Positions 7,769 to 15,139 of a stretch of DNA of 64,000 nt are shown one piece after another. Position 1 is the first letter of the stretch. Each line of letters starts with the position of its first letter. A program made the translations under genes and the position numbers. The notes under the pieces were generated by a model. It saw only the letters and a program-made list of their open reading frames with translations, made no database searches and was not told where the DNA came from. This DNA comes from JBBQXK01 sp038209775 (GTDB lineage: Bacteria > Pseudomonadota > Alphaproteobacteria > Rhodobacterales > Rhodobacteraceae), in NCBI GenBank assembly GCA_038209775.1, contig JBBQXK010000003.1:86336-150335 (forward strand). Reading direction: 5' to 3'.

Positions 7769-8952
7769 GCGGGGCGTTTCTGGCGTCGGTCCGGGGTACC
7801 TTGGACGGCATCCGGGCCGAGGGGCTTTGGAAATCCGAGCGCAGCCTGACCGGCGCGCAGGGGGCGCATGTGGTGGTCGAGGGGCAGCCGATGCTGAACC
7901 TGTGCGCCAACAACTATCTGGGGCTGGCCGACGATCCGCGTCTGGTTGCCGCCGCCAAGGCCGCGATGGACGAGGGCGGTTATGGCATGGCGTCGGTCCG
8001 GTTCATCTGCGGTACTGCGGGGATGCACCGGGTGCTGGAGGCGCGGCTGGCGGCATGGTTGGGGCAAGAGGATGCGATCCTGTTCGCCGCCTGTTTCGAC
8101 GCGAACGGGGGTTTGTTCGAGCCGCTGCTGGGGCCCGAGGATGCGGTGATTTCGGATGCGCTGAACCATGCCAGCATCATTGACGGCATCAGGCTGTGCA
8201 AGGCGAAACGCTACCGCTATGCCAATTCCGACATGCAGGCCCTTGAGGACGCGCTGAAAACCGCGCGGGCCGAGGGGGCGCGGTTCGTCATGGTGGCGAC
8301 GGACGGCGTGTTTTCGATGGACGGGTATCTGGCGAAGCTGCCAGAGATCAGGGCGCTGTGCGATGCACATGATGCGCTGTTGATGGTGGATGATTGCCAT
8401 GCGGCGGGGTTCATGGGGCCCAAGGGGGCAGGGACGCCTGCGCATTTCGCGGTGCGGGCGGATGTGGTGACGGGCACACTGGGCAAGGCTTTGGGGGGTG
8501 CCTTGGGCGGGTATATCGCCGGGCCGCAGGCGGTGGTCGACCTGTTGCGCCAAAGGGCGCGGCCTTATCTTTTTTCCAACGCGCTGCCGCCGGCCGTGGT
8601 GGGCGCAGGCATCGCGGCGCTGGATATCGTCGAGGCGGCGGATGATCTGCGTGAACGATTGTTCGCAAACGCGGTGGCATGGCGGGCGGGGTTGGCAGAT
8701 GCGGGGTTCCGGCTTTTGCCGGGGACGCATCCCATCGTGCCGGTGATGACCGGTGACGCGGTGCAGGCGCAAGCGCTGGCGGCCGCTTTGGGGCGGCGGG
8801 GGGTGCATGTGGCACCGTTCTTTTTCCCGGTGGTGCCAAAGGGGCAGGCCCGCATCCGCACACAGATGAATGCGGCGCTGACGTCGGCCGATCTGGATTT
8901 TGCCATCTCGGCCTTTGCCGGGGCAGGGCGCGAGACCGGGGTGGTCAACTGA
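7765..8952 (+). CDS. kbl: Glycine C-acetyltransferase (2-amino-3-ketobutyrate CoA ligase)
   Basis: A 395-residue PLP enzyme that cleaves 2-amino-3-ketobutyrate with CoA to glycine and acetyl-CoA, the second step of threonine breakdown after Tdh. The sequence follows E. coli Kbl along its length: LCANNYLGLADDPR, GMASVRFICGT, FDANGGLFEPLLG, SDALNHASIIDGIRLCKAKR, VATDGVFSMDG, VDDCHAAGF, the Schiff-base lysine in VTGTLGKALGG, and PVVPKGQARIRTQM. Its partner tdh lies 2.8 kb downstream on the same strand, separated by three unrelated genes. In many bacteria the two are adjacent. Translation is probably coupled to the short leader upstream. Confidence 0.95.
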   Translation: MSGAFLASVRGTLDGIRAEGLWKSERSLTGAQGAHVVVEGQPMLNLCANNYLGLADDPRLVAAAKAAMDEGGYGMASVRFICGTAGMHRVLEARLAAWLGQEDAILFAACFDANGGLFEPLLGPEDAVISDALNHASIIDGIRLCKAKRYRYANSDMQALEDALKTARAEGARFVMVATDGVFSMDGYLAKLPEIRALCDAHDALLMVDDCHAAGFMGPKGAGTPAHFAVRADVVTGTLGKALGGALGGYIAGPQAVVDLLRQRARPYLFSNALPPAVVGAGIAALDIVEAADDLRERLFANAVAWRAGLADAGFRLLPGTHPIVPVMTGDAVQAQALAAALGRRGVHVAPFFFPVVPKGQARIRTQMNAALTSADLDFAISAFAGAGRETGVVN

Positions 8953-9059
8953 CCCTGCACAGGTGCGGATTTCGGGTTGGGCAGGCCGCAGACTACGATT
9001 TTCTTGCACTTTGGGGCATTGTGCCGCAGGCTCGGGTTGTCTGGATATGGAGTATCGTC

Positions 9060-9545
9060 ATGCGTCTTTCACTTGCCTGCTTTGCCCTTCTTTCCTCTGC
9101 CGCCTTGGGCCATGCCGGAACTGATACGCCGCCCACCCCGACGGTTGGCACATCGCAAACGGATACGCGAGCGTTCGTTGGCCTCAACTGGACTTTCGGC
9201 AAGGGGCAATCCTCGGCCGAGGGGGTGCTGGGTGTGGCCCGGGTCAAGACGGAAACGGACGGCGACGCGCGCGGTGCGAAATTGTCGGTGCATATGCCGT
9301 TTACCGACGGGTTGAAGTTCGGCGCGGTCAAGTTGACCGGCATGTCGGGCAAGACCGACGCGATGGGCGAGATCGGCCTTGGGTTTGGCACGGGCGGGGT
9401 GTTCGGCACTGCGGGGCTGTGGGCGCCCTATGCCAATGTCGGGGTCGATGCCTATTTCGACGGGCAACTGCGGGGCTATGTCGGCTTTCACACGCTGCGG
9501 AAATGGGACCGGCCTGCTGCCACAGCGGTCATCGAGGAATTTTGA
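9060..9545 (+). CDS. Exported protein of unknown function, beta-rich
   Basis: I do not recognise the family. The 161-residue product begins with a clear signal peptide (MRLSLACFALLSSAALGHA). The mature part is Gly/Thr-rich with alternating hydrophobic residues (AFVGLNWTFGKG, GEIGLGFGTGGVFGTAGLW, DAYFDGQLRGYVGFHTLRKW), as in small beta-barrels or beta-sheet periplasmic proteins. There is no CxxCH, so it is not a cytochrome subunit. It is 16 bases upstream of the Tat-signal small subunit and GMC flavoprotein genes, which suggests a shared transcript. It is the first gene of the block separating kbl from tdh. Confidence 0.65.
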   Translation: MRLSLACFALLSSAALGHAGTDTPPTPTVGTSQTDTRAFVGLNWTFGKGQSSAEGVLGVARVKTETDGDARGAKLSVHMPFTDGLKFGAVKLTGMSGKTDAMGEIGLGFGTGGVFGTAGLWAPYANVGVDAYFDGQLRGYVGFHTLRKWDRPAATAVIEEF

Positions 9546-9561
9546 AGGCTGCCGGGCACCG

Positions 9562-10038
9562 ATGACCCCGACCCGACGCGAAGCACTGCGCCTTGCGGCG
9601 GCGTCGTTGATGCTGGGGTTTTCGGCGGGGCGGCCGGTGCAGGCACAGGGTGGCGCGGGGCGTAGCACCATGCTTGGTGCCTATGTGGATGTGCTGTTGC
9701 CGGGTGACGGGATGACGCCGTCCGCATCGGCCCTGGCGGTACATGAGGGCATCATGGACATCGCGGCCGATGTGGAGCCGCTGGCCCGCCTGATCAACCT
9801 GATGGGTGACTGGCTGGACGGATCGGGCCGTGGGGCGTTTGCCGCGCTGAACCTGGCCGACCGCGAAACGCTGGTGGCCCATTGCGCCGCCGCCGATCCC
9901 GACACACCCGAGGGGCGGTTTCATCTGTTGATCCGGCTTTTTGCCATCGAATTCTACTATGCCGCGCCCGAGGCGCTGGCCGGGTTCGACCTCGCCCCTG
10001 CACCACAGCCAATGGGATACCCGCCGCCGTGGGGATAG
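9562..10038 (+). CDS. Tat-signal small subunit, gluconate 2-dehydrogenase subunit 3-like
   Basis: A 158-residue protein with a twin-arginine-type leader (MTPTRREALRLAAASLMLGF). After it comes VDVLLPGDGMTPSASALAVHE, the pattern of the gluconate 2-dehydrogenase subunit 3 family. Known members of this family escort a GMC flavoprotein through the Tat system because the flavoprotein has no leader of its own. That fits here: the GMC gene starts inside the last 10 bases of this one and has no signal sequence. The predicted site of action is therefore the periplasm. The exact substrate of the complex is unknown. Confidence 0.75.
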   Translation: MTPTRREALRLAAASLMLGFSAGRPVQAQGGAGRSTMLGAYVDVLLPGDGMTPSASALAVHEGIMDIAADVEPLARLINLMGDWLDGSGRGAFAALNLADRETLVAHCAAADPDTPEGRFHLLIRLFAIEFYYAAPEALAGFDLAPAPQPMGYPPPWG

Positions 10039-11681
10039 CGCCGGATGCGGTGGTGGTGGGTTCGGGGGCCGGGGGGGCGGCGGTCGTATGGCGGCTGACT
10101 GCCGCCGGTCTGCGTGTGCTGCTCTTGGAGGCGGGCCCGCGTTTTGACCCCGCGCGCGACTATCCGCTTGATGCCCCGGGATGGGAGCGGCGCGGCTTTC
10201 CCGCACCACCCGGCAGCCGCGCCGAAATCCTGTACGGTGATCTTGGGGACTGCGATCCGTCAGATGCCGGTCTGGCGTCCTTCGACGCCGCCCATGCCCC
10301 CCGCCCACCGACACGGCGCGTGGCATCGGGTTCCGGCTATGCGCATGTGCTGGGGTACGGTGGCAGCACGCTGGCCTACACCGGCGAGGCGCACCGCCTG
10401 CACCCTGCGGCGTTCCGGTTGCGGTCGCTGACCGGGCAGGGCGCGGACTGGCCGCTGGGCTATGCCGATCTTGAACCCCTTTATGCCGAGGCCGAGGCGT
10501 TGATCGGGGTGGCGGGACCGTCCGGGACGGGCGCGCGGTGGCGCTCGGGCCCCTATCCGATGCCCGCCCATCCGCAAAGCCCGGCGGCCCGCCACCTGGG
10601 GCGTGCGGCGGGCGGTCTGGGGTGGGACTGGTCCGACAACCCGCGCGCGGCCTTGTCGGTTGCGCGGGATGGGCGGCCGGCCTGCAACTATTGCGGCCAA
10701 TGCGGCCGGGGCTGTCCGCTGGGCGACAAGGGATCGGCGGACGTGACGTTTCTGGCGGCGGCAGAGGCGACGGGGTTGCTGACGGTTGCGACCGGCGCCG
10801 TCGTGACGGCGCTGATCGTCGGGCCGGGGGGGCGGATTTCGTCGGTCGATGTGGTGCGCGGCGGCGTCGCGGAAAGGATCGGGACGCCGCTGTTGTTCCT
10901 GTGTGCCGGGGCGGTGCAGACGCCGCGCCTGTTGCTGGCCTCGGCCAGCCGACAGGCGCCCGGCGGGGTGGCGAACGGTTCGGGGCAGGTCGGGCGCAAC
11001 TTCATGGAGACGCTGGCCATCACGCTGTCGGGGCTGGCCCCCGGATTGCGGTTGTCGCAACGCGGATTGCCTGCGGATGCGGTCAGCTGGCAGTTCAACG
11101 CAGGTGCGGCGGTGCCCGGCGTGGTGGGCGGGTTCCGTCTGACATCGGCCACGCAGGAGGCGGGCCTGAACGGCCCCGTTGCGCATGGAACGCGCCTGTT
11201 GACGGGGTACGGCACGGCCTTGAAGGCCGCGATGCGCGACACCTTCGGCAGTGCCCTGGCGGTTGCGGCAGTGGGTGAGGTGATCCCCGACGAGCGGAGC
11301 CGCATCACCCTGTCGCCCCACCGGCGCGATACCCAGGGCGTGCCGCTGCCGGTGATCCATTCGGTGCTGACGGCAAACAGCCTGACGCTGCTGCACGCCA
11401 TGGCCAGCGCCGCGCGCCGCCTGCTGGCGGCGGCGGGGGTTGGCGACGTGGTCGAGCAATACGGGTCATGGGATACCTTTACCGCGACCCATGTCTTTGG
11501 CACCTGCCGGATGGGTCACGACGCCGCCACATCGGTGACCGACGCATGGGGGCGTGCGCATGACCACGCAAACCTTTACATTGCCGACGCAAGCCTGTTC
11601 CCGTCATCGGGCGCGGGCGAAAGCCCGTCGCTGACGATCGCCGCACTGGCGCTGCGCGCCGCCGACCGCGCGCTGACCTGA
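10029..11681 (+). CDS. GMC-family FAD oxidoreductase with Cys cluster
   Basis: A 550-residue flavoprotein starting at GTG 10029, which overlaps the preceding stop. The N-terminal Rossmann motif is VVVGSGAGGAAVVWRLTAAG with the ribose-binding LLLEAG. The C-terminal GMC domain shows THVFGTCRMG and NLYIADASLFPSSGAGESP. Between them lies CNYCGQCGRGCPLG, a C-x2-C-x2-C-x3-C-P arrangement like the 4Fe-4S ferredoxin signature. Some bacterial FAD sugar/alcohol dehydrogenases of this group do carry an Fe-S cluster. Substrates of GMC enzymes are alcohols or sugars; which one applies here cannot be read. No cytochrome subunit is next to it, so the electron acceptor is unclear. Confidence 0.85.
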   Translation: MGIAPDAVVVGSGAGGAAVVWRLTAAGLRVLLLEAGPRFDPARDYPLDAPGWERRGFPAPPGSRAEILYGDLGDCDPSDAGLASFDAAHAPRPPTRRVASGSGYAHVLGYGGSTLAYTGEAHRLHPAAFRLRSLTGQGADWPLGYADLEPLYAEAEALIGVAGPSGTGARWRSGPYPMPAHPQSPAARHLGRAAGGLGWDWSDNPRAALSVARDGRPACNYCGQCGRGCPLGDKGSADVTFLAAAEATGLLTVATGAVVTALIVGPGGRISSVDVVRGGVAERIGTPLLFLCAGAVQTPRLLLASASRQAPGGVANGSGQVGRNFMETLAITLSGLAPGLRLSQRGLPADAVSWQFNAGAAVPGVVGGFRLTSATQEAGLNGPVAHGTRLLTGYGTALKAAMRDTFGSALAVAAVGEVIPDERSRITLSPHRRDTQGVPLPVIHSVLTANSLTLLHAMASAARRLLAAAGVGDVVEQYGSWDTFTATHVFGTCRMGHDAATSVTDAWGRAHDHANLYIADASLFPSSGAGESPSLTIAALALRAADRALT

Positions 11682-11723
11682 GGGCGTTCGGACGGACCTG
11701 AGACTGTAAGAAAGGACGCACCG

Positions 11724-12749
11724 ATGAAGGCGCTGGTGAAGGCGAAACCCGAGGTTGGCCTGTGGATGGAGGACCGCCCGGTGCCGGACATCGGCCCCGA
11801 GGATGTGCTGATAAAGGTGCGCAAGACCGGAATTTGCGGCACCGATATCCACATTTGGAACTGGGACGAATGGGCGCAGCGCACGGTGCCGGTGCCGCTG
11901 GTCACGGGCCACGAATTTGCGGGCGAGATTGTCGCCAAGGGCGCGCTGGTCGAGGGGCTGGAGATCGGCCAGAGGTGCAGCGGCGAGGGGCATCTGATTG
12001 GCAAGCTGTCGCGTCAAAGCCGGGCCGGGCGGTTCCACCTTGACCCCGCGACGCGGGGGATCGGGGTGAATGAGCCGGGTGCGTTTGCCGAGTACCTGCG
12101 TCTGCCCGCGTTCAACGTGGTGCCGCTGCCGGATGCCATCGACGATGAGATCGGGGCGATTCTGGACCCGCTGGGCAATGCCGTGCATACCGCGCTGTCG
12201 TTCGATCTGGTGGGCGAGGATGTGCTGATCACAGGTGCCGGTCCCATCGGCATCATGGCGGCGGCGGTGGCGCGGCATGTGGGGGCGCGGCATGTGGTGA
12301 TCACGGACGTGAACCCCGCAAGGCTGGCGCTGGCCGCAGAGGTGGCCGATGTGACGCCGGTGAATGTGGCGGTTGAGGACTTGCGCGAGGTGCAGGCGCG
12401 GCTGCGCATGGCGCAGGGGTTCGACGTGGGGATGGAGATGTCGGGCAATCAGGCGGCGCTGGACCAGATGGTGGATGCGCTGGTGATGGGCGGGCGGATC
12501 GCGATGCTGGGCATCCCGCCGGGCAAGTCGCCGGTCGACTGGAGCCGGATCGTGTTCAAGGCCATCACCATCAAGGGCGTCTATGGCCGCGAGATCTTCG
12601 AGACATGGTACAAGATGATCGCGATGCTGGAGAACGGGCTGGATGTGCGCAAGGTCATCACCCACCGGATGGGGGTGGATGCGTTCGAGGCGGGGTTTGC
12701 GGCGATGCGGTCGGGGTTATCGGGGAAGGTTGTGCTGGACTGGACGTAG
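11724..12749 (+). CDS. tdh: L-threonine 3-dehydrogenase, lacking the structural zinc cysteines
   Basis: A 341-residue medium-chain dehydrogenase, the same length as E. coli Tdh, that oxidises L-threonine with NAD+ to 2-amino-3-ketobutyrate for Kbl. Catalytic-zinc ligands are present in GICGTDIHIWNWDEW and TGHEFAGEI. The NAD site is ITGAGPIGIMAAAVA, and GREIFETWYKM and SGKVVLDW match the family. In E. coli the structural zinc is held by four Cys after GEGH. Here the segment reads GEGHLIGKLSRQSRAGRFHL, followed by D, so those positions appear to be Gly, Ser, Ser and Asp. This form probably has no structural zinc. AAGGA precedes the ATG. Confidence 0.93.
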   Translation: MKALVKAKPEVGLWMEDRPVPDIGPEDVLIKVRKTGICGTDIHIWNWDEWAQRTVPVPLVTGHEFAGEIVAKGALVEGLEIGQRCSGEGHLIGKLSRQSRAGRFHLDPATRGIGVNEPGAFAEYLRLPAFNVVPLPDAIDDEIGAILDPLGNAVHTALSFDLVGEDVLITGAGPIGIMAAAVARHVGARHVVITDVNPARLALAAEVADVTPVNVAVEDLREVQARLRMAQGFDVGMEMSGNQAALDQMVDALVMGGRIAMLGIPPGKSPVDWSRIVFKAITIKGVYGREIFETWYKMIAMLENGLDVRKVITHRMGVDAFEAGFAAMRSGLSGKVVLDWT

Positions 12750-12765
12750 TATCGGGGCTCTGCCC

Positions 12766-12809
12766 GTCGCCCATCGGTCCTCGAACCGATGGCGGACACG
12801 ATGGGCGAC
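12766..12809. terminator. Nested inverted repeats between convergent tdh and DUF2256 genes
   Basis: An 11-base perfect inverted repeat, GTCGCCCATCG (12766-12776) and CGATGGGCGAC (12799-12809), encloses a second perfect pair, CCATCGGT and ACCGATGG. The two hairpins share bases and cannot form together. Located between convergent genes, this is probably a two-way termination structure. No strong U tract follows on the plus strand. On the minus strand a T-rich stretch (TTCTTCTTTGCC) lies upstream of it. Confidence 0.5.
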
Positions 12810-12834
12810 CCCGGGATACTTAGGCAAAGAAGAA
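12809..12834 (+). repeat. Dispersed intergenic element, copy A
   Basis: CCCCGGGATACTTAGGCAAA followed by GAAGAA. This tail matches copies at 26067-26094 and 61266-61293 almost base for base, and a more diverged copy at 46718-46745. As in the other copies, a G/C-rich hairpin lies immediately upstream. It sits 12 bases beyond the stop of the minus-strand DUF2256 gene. Confidence 0.6.
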
Positions 12835-12845
12835 GTCAGCGGGGG

Positions 12846-12992
12846 TCAGGGTTTGCGTGTGTCGCGGCAGCGGTCGGAGCAATATTTGACCTGATCCCAG
12901 ACCTTTTCCCATTTCTTGCGCCAGGTAAACGGCTTGCCGCAGGTGGCGCAGGTTTTGACCGGCAGGTTTTCCTTTTTCACGCCGCGTGGCAT
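12846..12992 (-). CDS. DUF2256 small zinc-binding-type protein
   Basis: A 48-residue basic protein with paired cysteines (KTCATCGKPFTWRKKWEK, then VKYCSDRCR), a C-x2-C...C-x3-C pattern that fits one bound zinc. It matches the DUF2256 family, which is repeatedly found next to cryptochrome/photolyase-like genes. Here its ATG shares a base with the TGA of the photolyase-like gene (TGATG, 12990-12994), so the two are translated as a unit. The function is unknown. Context suggests an accessory role with the flavoprotein, perhaps nucleic-acid contact. Confidence 0.85.
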   Translation of the reverse strand: MPRGVKKENLPVKTCATCGKPFTWRKKWEKVWDQVKYCSDRCRDTRKP

Positions 12993-14494
12993 CACAGGTC
13001 CAGCGTCAGTTGGGCTGTGGGTGATTTGCGCGCGCGGGGCGCGCGGTCGTTGACGAAACGGCTGTCGGCGCGGCTGGCGTGGCGTTTGACGATGATGGCG
13101 GCCTTTGCCGCATGGTCGGGCGCGCGGCGCAGTGACCACAGGCGGTCACGCGCCAGACGCGCAGCGGCGGTGGGGTCGACGATGGGGTCGGGATAGGGCA
13201 GGGCGCGGCCTTCGGTGCTGGTCCAGGGGGTATGGATCGCGTGGTCGGACAGGGGGGCCAGTTCGGGCACCCAGCGGCGGATGAAGGCGCCGGTGGGATC
13301 ATGGTCCTGCCCCTGTTTCACCGGGTTGTAGATGCGGATGGTGTTGATCCCCGTGGTGCCCGACTGCATCTGCATCTGCGGCCAGTGGATGCCCGGTTCA
13401 TAATCGGTGAACCGGCGCGCCAGCACCGCCCCCGTGCCGCGCCAGTCAAGCCACAGGTGTGCAGATGCCACGCTGACCAGCATTGCGCGCATCCGGAAGT
13501 TGATCCAGCCGGTGGCCACCAGATAGCGCATGCAGGCATCGACAAAGGGCATGCCGGTTTCGCCCGCTGACCATGCCGCCAAAAGCGTGGCGTCGGGGGT
13601 GCGGGGGCGCAGCACCTCGGTCGCGGGGTGGAGGCAGCGGCGTTCGATGGACGGCTGGTCTTCCAGTTTCTGCATGAAGTGGTCGCGCCAGGCGAGGCGC
13701 GACTGAAACGACGACAGGCTGCCACCCCAGCCACCGCCGGGCCTGTCGGCCTGCCGTGCGGCCGTGGCCTGTGCCACCTCGCGCGATGAAAGCGTGCCGA
13801 GGGCGAGGTGCGGCGACAGCCGGGAACATGACCGCTCGGCGGTGAGGGGGGAGGACATGGCGCGCCGGTAAGGCTCGGCACGGGTGGCGAGGAAGCTGCC
13901 CAGCACGATCAGCCCCTGCGCGCGGCCCCCGGTCTGGCGGTGGGGGCAGCGATCTTCGGGCAGGCGGAGGGCGCGGGCGCTGGGGATGGTGCCAGGCTCG
14001 ACCCCCCGGATGGGGACAAGGGTGGCGGGCGGGGGCAGGGCTGGCCCCGCCATGTAGCCGTCGCGCAGCCGTGCCCAACCGTCGCGCGACGGCAGGCGGC
14101 GGATGACGCCGGATTGCGGCACCTCCTGCCAGTCGATCCCCTGCGCCCTTGCCCAGGCCGCCACCCGGATATCGCGGGCATAGGTCCACAGGTTGCCGGT
14201 TTCCTCATGGCTGAGGATACGTGTGATCCCATGCTGGCGGGTCAGGCGGGCCAGCACGTCAACCGCATCGCCGGTGCGCAGGATCAGGGGCGCACCGATG
14301 GCGGCAAGCTGGTCGCGCAAGTCGGACAGGCTTTCGGCGGTGAAGGCCCACTGGCGGGCCGAGGCGTCGGGTTGCTGCCACAGGTCAGGCTCGGTGATGT
14401 ACAATGGCAGGACCGGCCCCGTTTCCGCCGCGCGGGTCAGGGCGGGGTGGTCGGCAATGCGCAGGTCGCGCTTGAACCAGACGAGAACATTCAT
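12992..14494 (-). CDS. Cryptochrome/photolyase family flavoprotein
   Basis: A 500-residue member of the photolyase/cryptochrome superfamily. The N-terminal antenna domain starts VLVWFKRDLRIADHPAL, and the helical FAD domain includes RLSPHLALGTLSSREV, FQSRLAWRDHFMQKL, PFVDACMRYLVATGWINFRM, LWLDWRGTGAVLARRFTDYE and RIYNPVKQGQDHDPTGAFIR. The segment that reads NNGGWQW in class I photolyases is here GIHWPQMQMQSGTTG, so the flavin-proximal Trp of the electron-transfer chain seems to be replaced or shifted. It may repair DNA or act as a blue-light receptor. The DUF2256 coupling marks it as belonging to a distinct subgroup. Confidence 0.85.
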   Translation of the reverse strand: MNVLVWFKRDLRIADHPALTRAAETGPVLPLYITEPDLWQQPDASARQWAFTAESLSDLRDQLAAIGAPLILRTGDAVDVLARLTRQHGITRILSHEETGNLWTYARDIRVAAWARAQGIDWQEVPQSGVIRRLPSRDGWARLRDGYMAGPALPPPATLVPIRGVEPGTIPSARALRLPEDRCPHRQTGGRAQGLIVLGSFLATRAEPYRRAMSSPLTAERSCSRLSPHLALGTLSSREVAQATAARQADRPGGGWGGSLSSFQSRLAWRDHFMQKLEDQPSIERRCLHPATEVLRPRTPDATLLAAWSAGETGMPFVDACMRYLVATGWINFRMRAMLVSVASAHLWLDWRGTGAVLARRFTDYEPGIHWPQMQMQSGTTGINTIRIYNPVKQGQDHDPTGAFIRRWVPELAPLSDHAIHTPWTSTEGRALPYPDPIVDPTAAARLARDRLWSLRRAPDHAAKAAIIVKRHASRADSRFVNDRAPRARKSPTAQLTLDL

Positions 14495-14548
14495 GGAACA
14501 AAGAGATAGGGCGCAGGCCGGGATTCGGAAAGGGCCGATCTGCGCGGT

Positions 14549-15010
14549 CTATGATTTCCGTGCGGCCAGCAGCCAGACGGCGGCAAGACCCAGCGAGATG
14601 ACCATGTTCCAGGCGGCCATCGACAGGCCGGCCAGCGACCACGCAATCTGGTCGCAGCGCACCGGCGGGGCCACGTTGGCGGCGGGGTTCAGAAGGTCGT
14701 CAACGCTGATCCCCGCGATCGAGCCGCCCGAGCAGGACGCCAACCCCTCCCACCAGCCCTGTTCGACGCCGGCGTGAAAGCCGCCGATGGCAGCGGTGGC
14801 AAGGGCGGCAAGTGCGCCGATCAGGGGCAACGTCCGGCCCGGAAGGGCAAAGGCCGCAAGGCCGATCATGACGGCTGCCGCATGTGGCCAGCGTTGCCAC
14901 AGGCACAGGGTGCAGGGTGCGAGGCCGCCGATGTACTGGAACGCGAAGGCCCCCAGCAGCAGCGCCAGCGATCCGCCGGCGGCGATCAGCACTAGGGATA
15001 GGCGTGTCAT
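14549..15010 (-). CDS. dsbB: Disulfide bond formation protein B
   Basis: A 153-residue inner-membrane protein with four hydrophobic segments that re-oxidises DsbA with quinone. The first periplasmic loop holds the CTLC pair (LAPCTLCLWQRWPHAA). The second loop has Cys in LASCSGG and Cys in VRCDQIAW, giving the four redox cysteines. Start 15010 (MTRLSLVLIAAGG) is preferred; an ATG at 15040 would add ten residues unlike the family. The photolyase-like gene follows on the same strand after 54 bases. A DsbA-like protein is encoded at 54437-55183, far away. Confidence 0.88.
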   Translation of the reverse strand: MTRLSLVLIAAGGSLALLLGAFAFQYIGGLAPCTLCLWQRWPHAAAVMIGLAAFALPGRTLPLIGALAALATAAIGGFHAGVEQGWWEGLASCSGGSIAGISVDDLLNPAANVAPPVRCDQIAWSLAGLSMAAWNMVISLGLAAVWLLAARKS

Positions 15011-15139
15011 CGCTTGCGGCCCCGTCATTCCACGCGTCATGCATCATCTGGGCGGAGCCGGGTCAAGCCCCCGTGCGTTCACACCCTTGAGCGTGGGTGA
15101 TGGCACCTGTAGCGTCAGGGCAACGGTGGGGGATGATCG

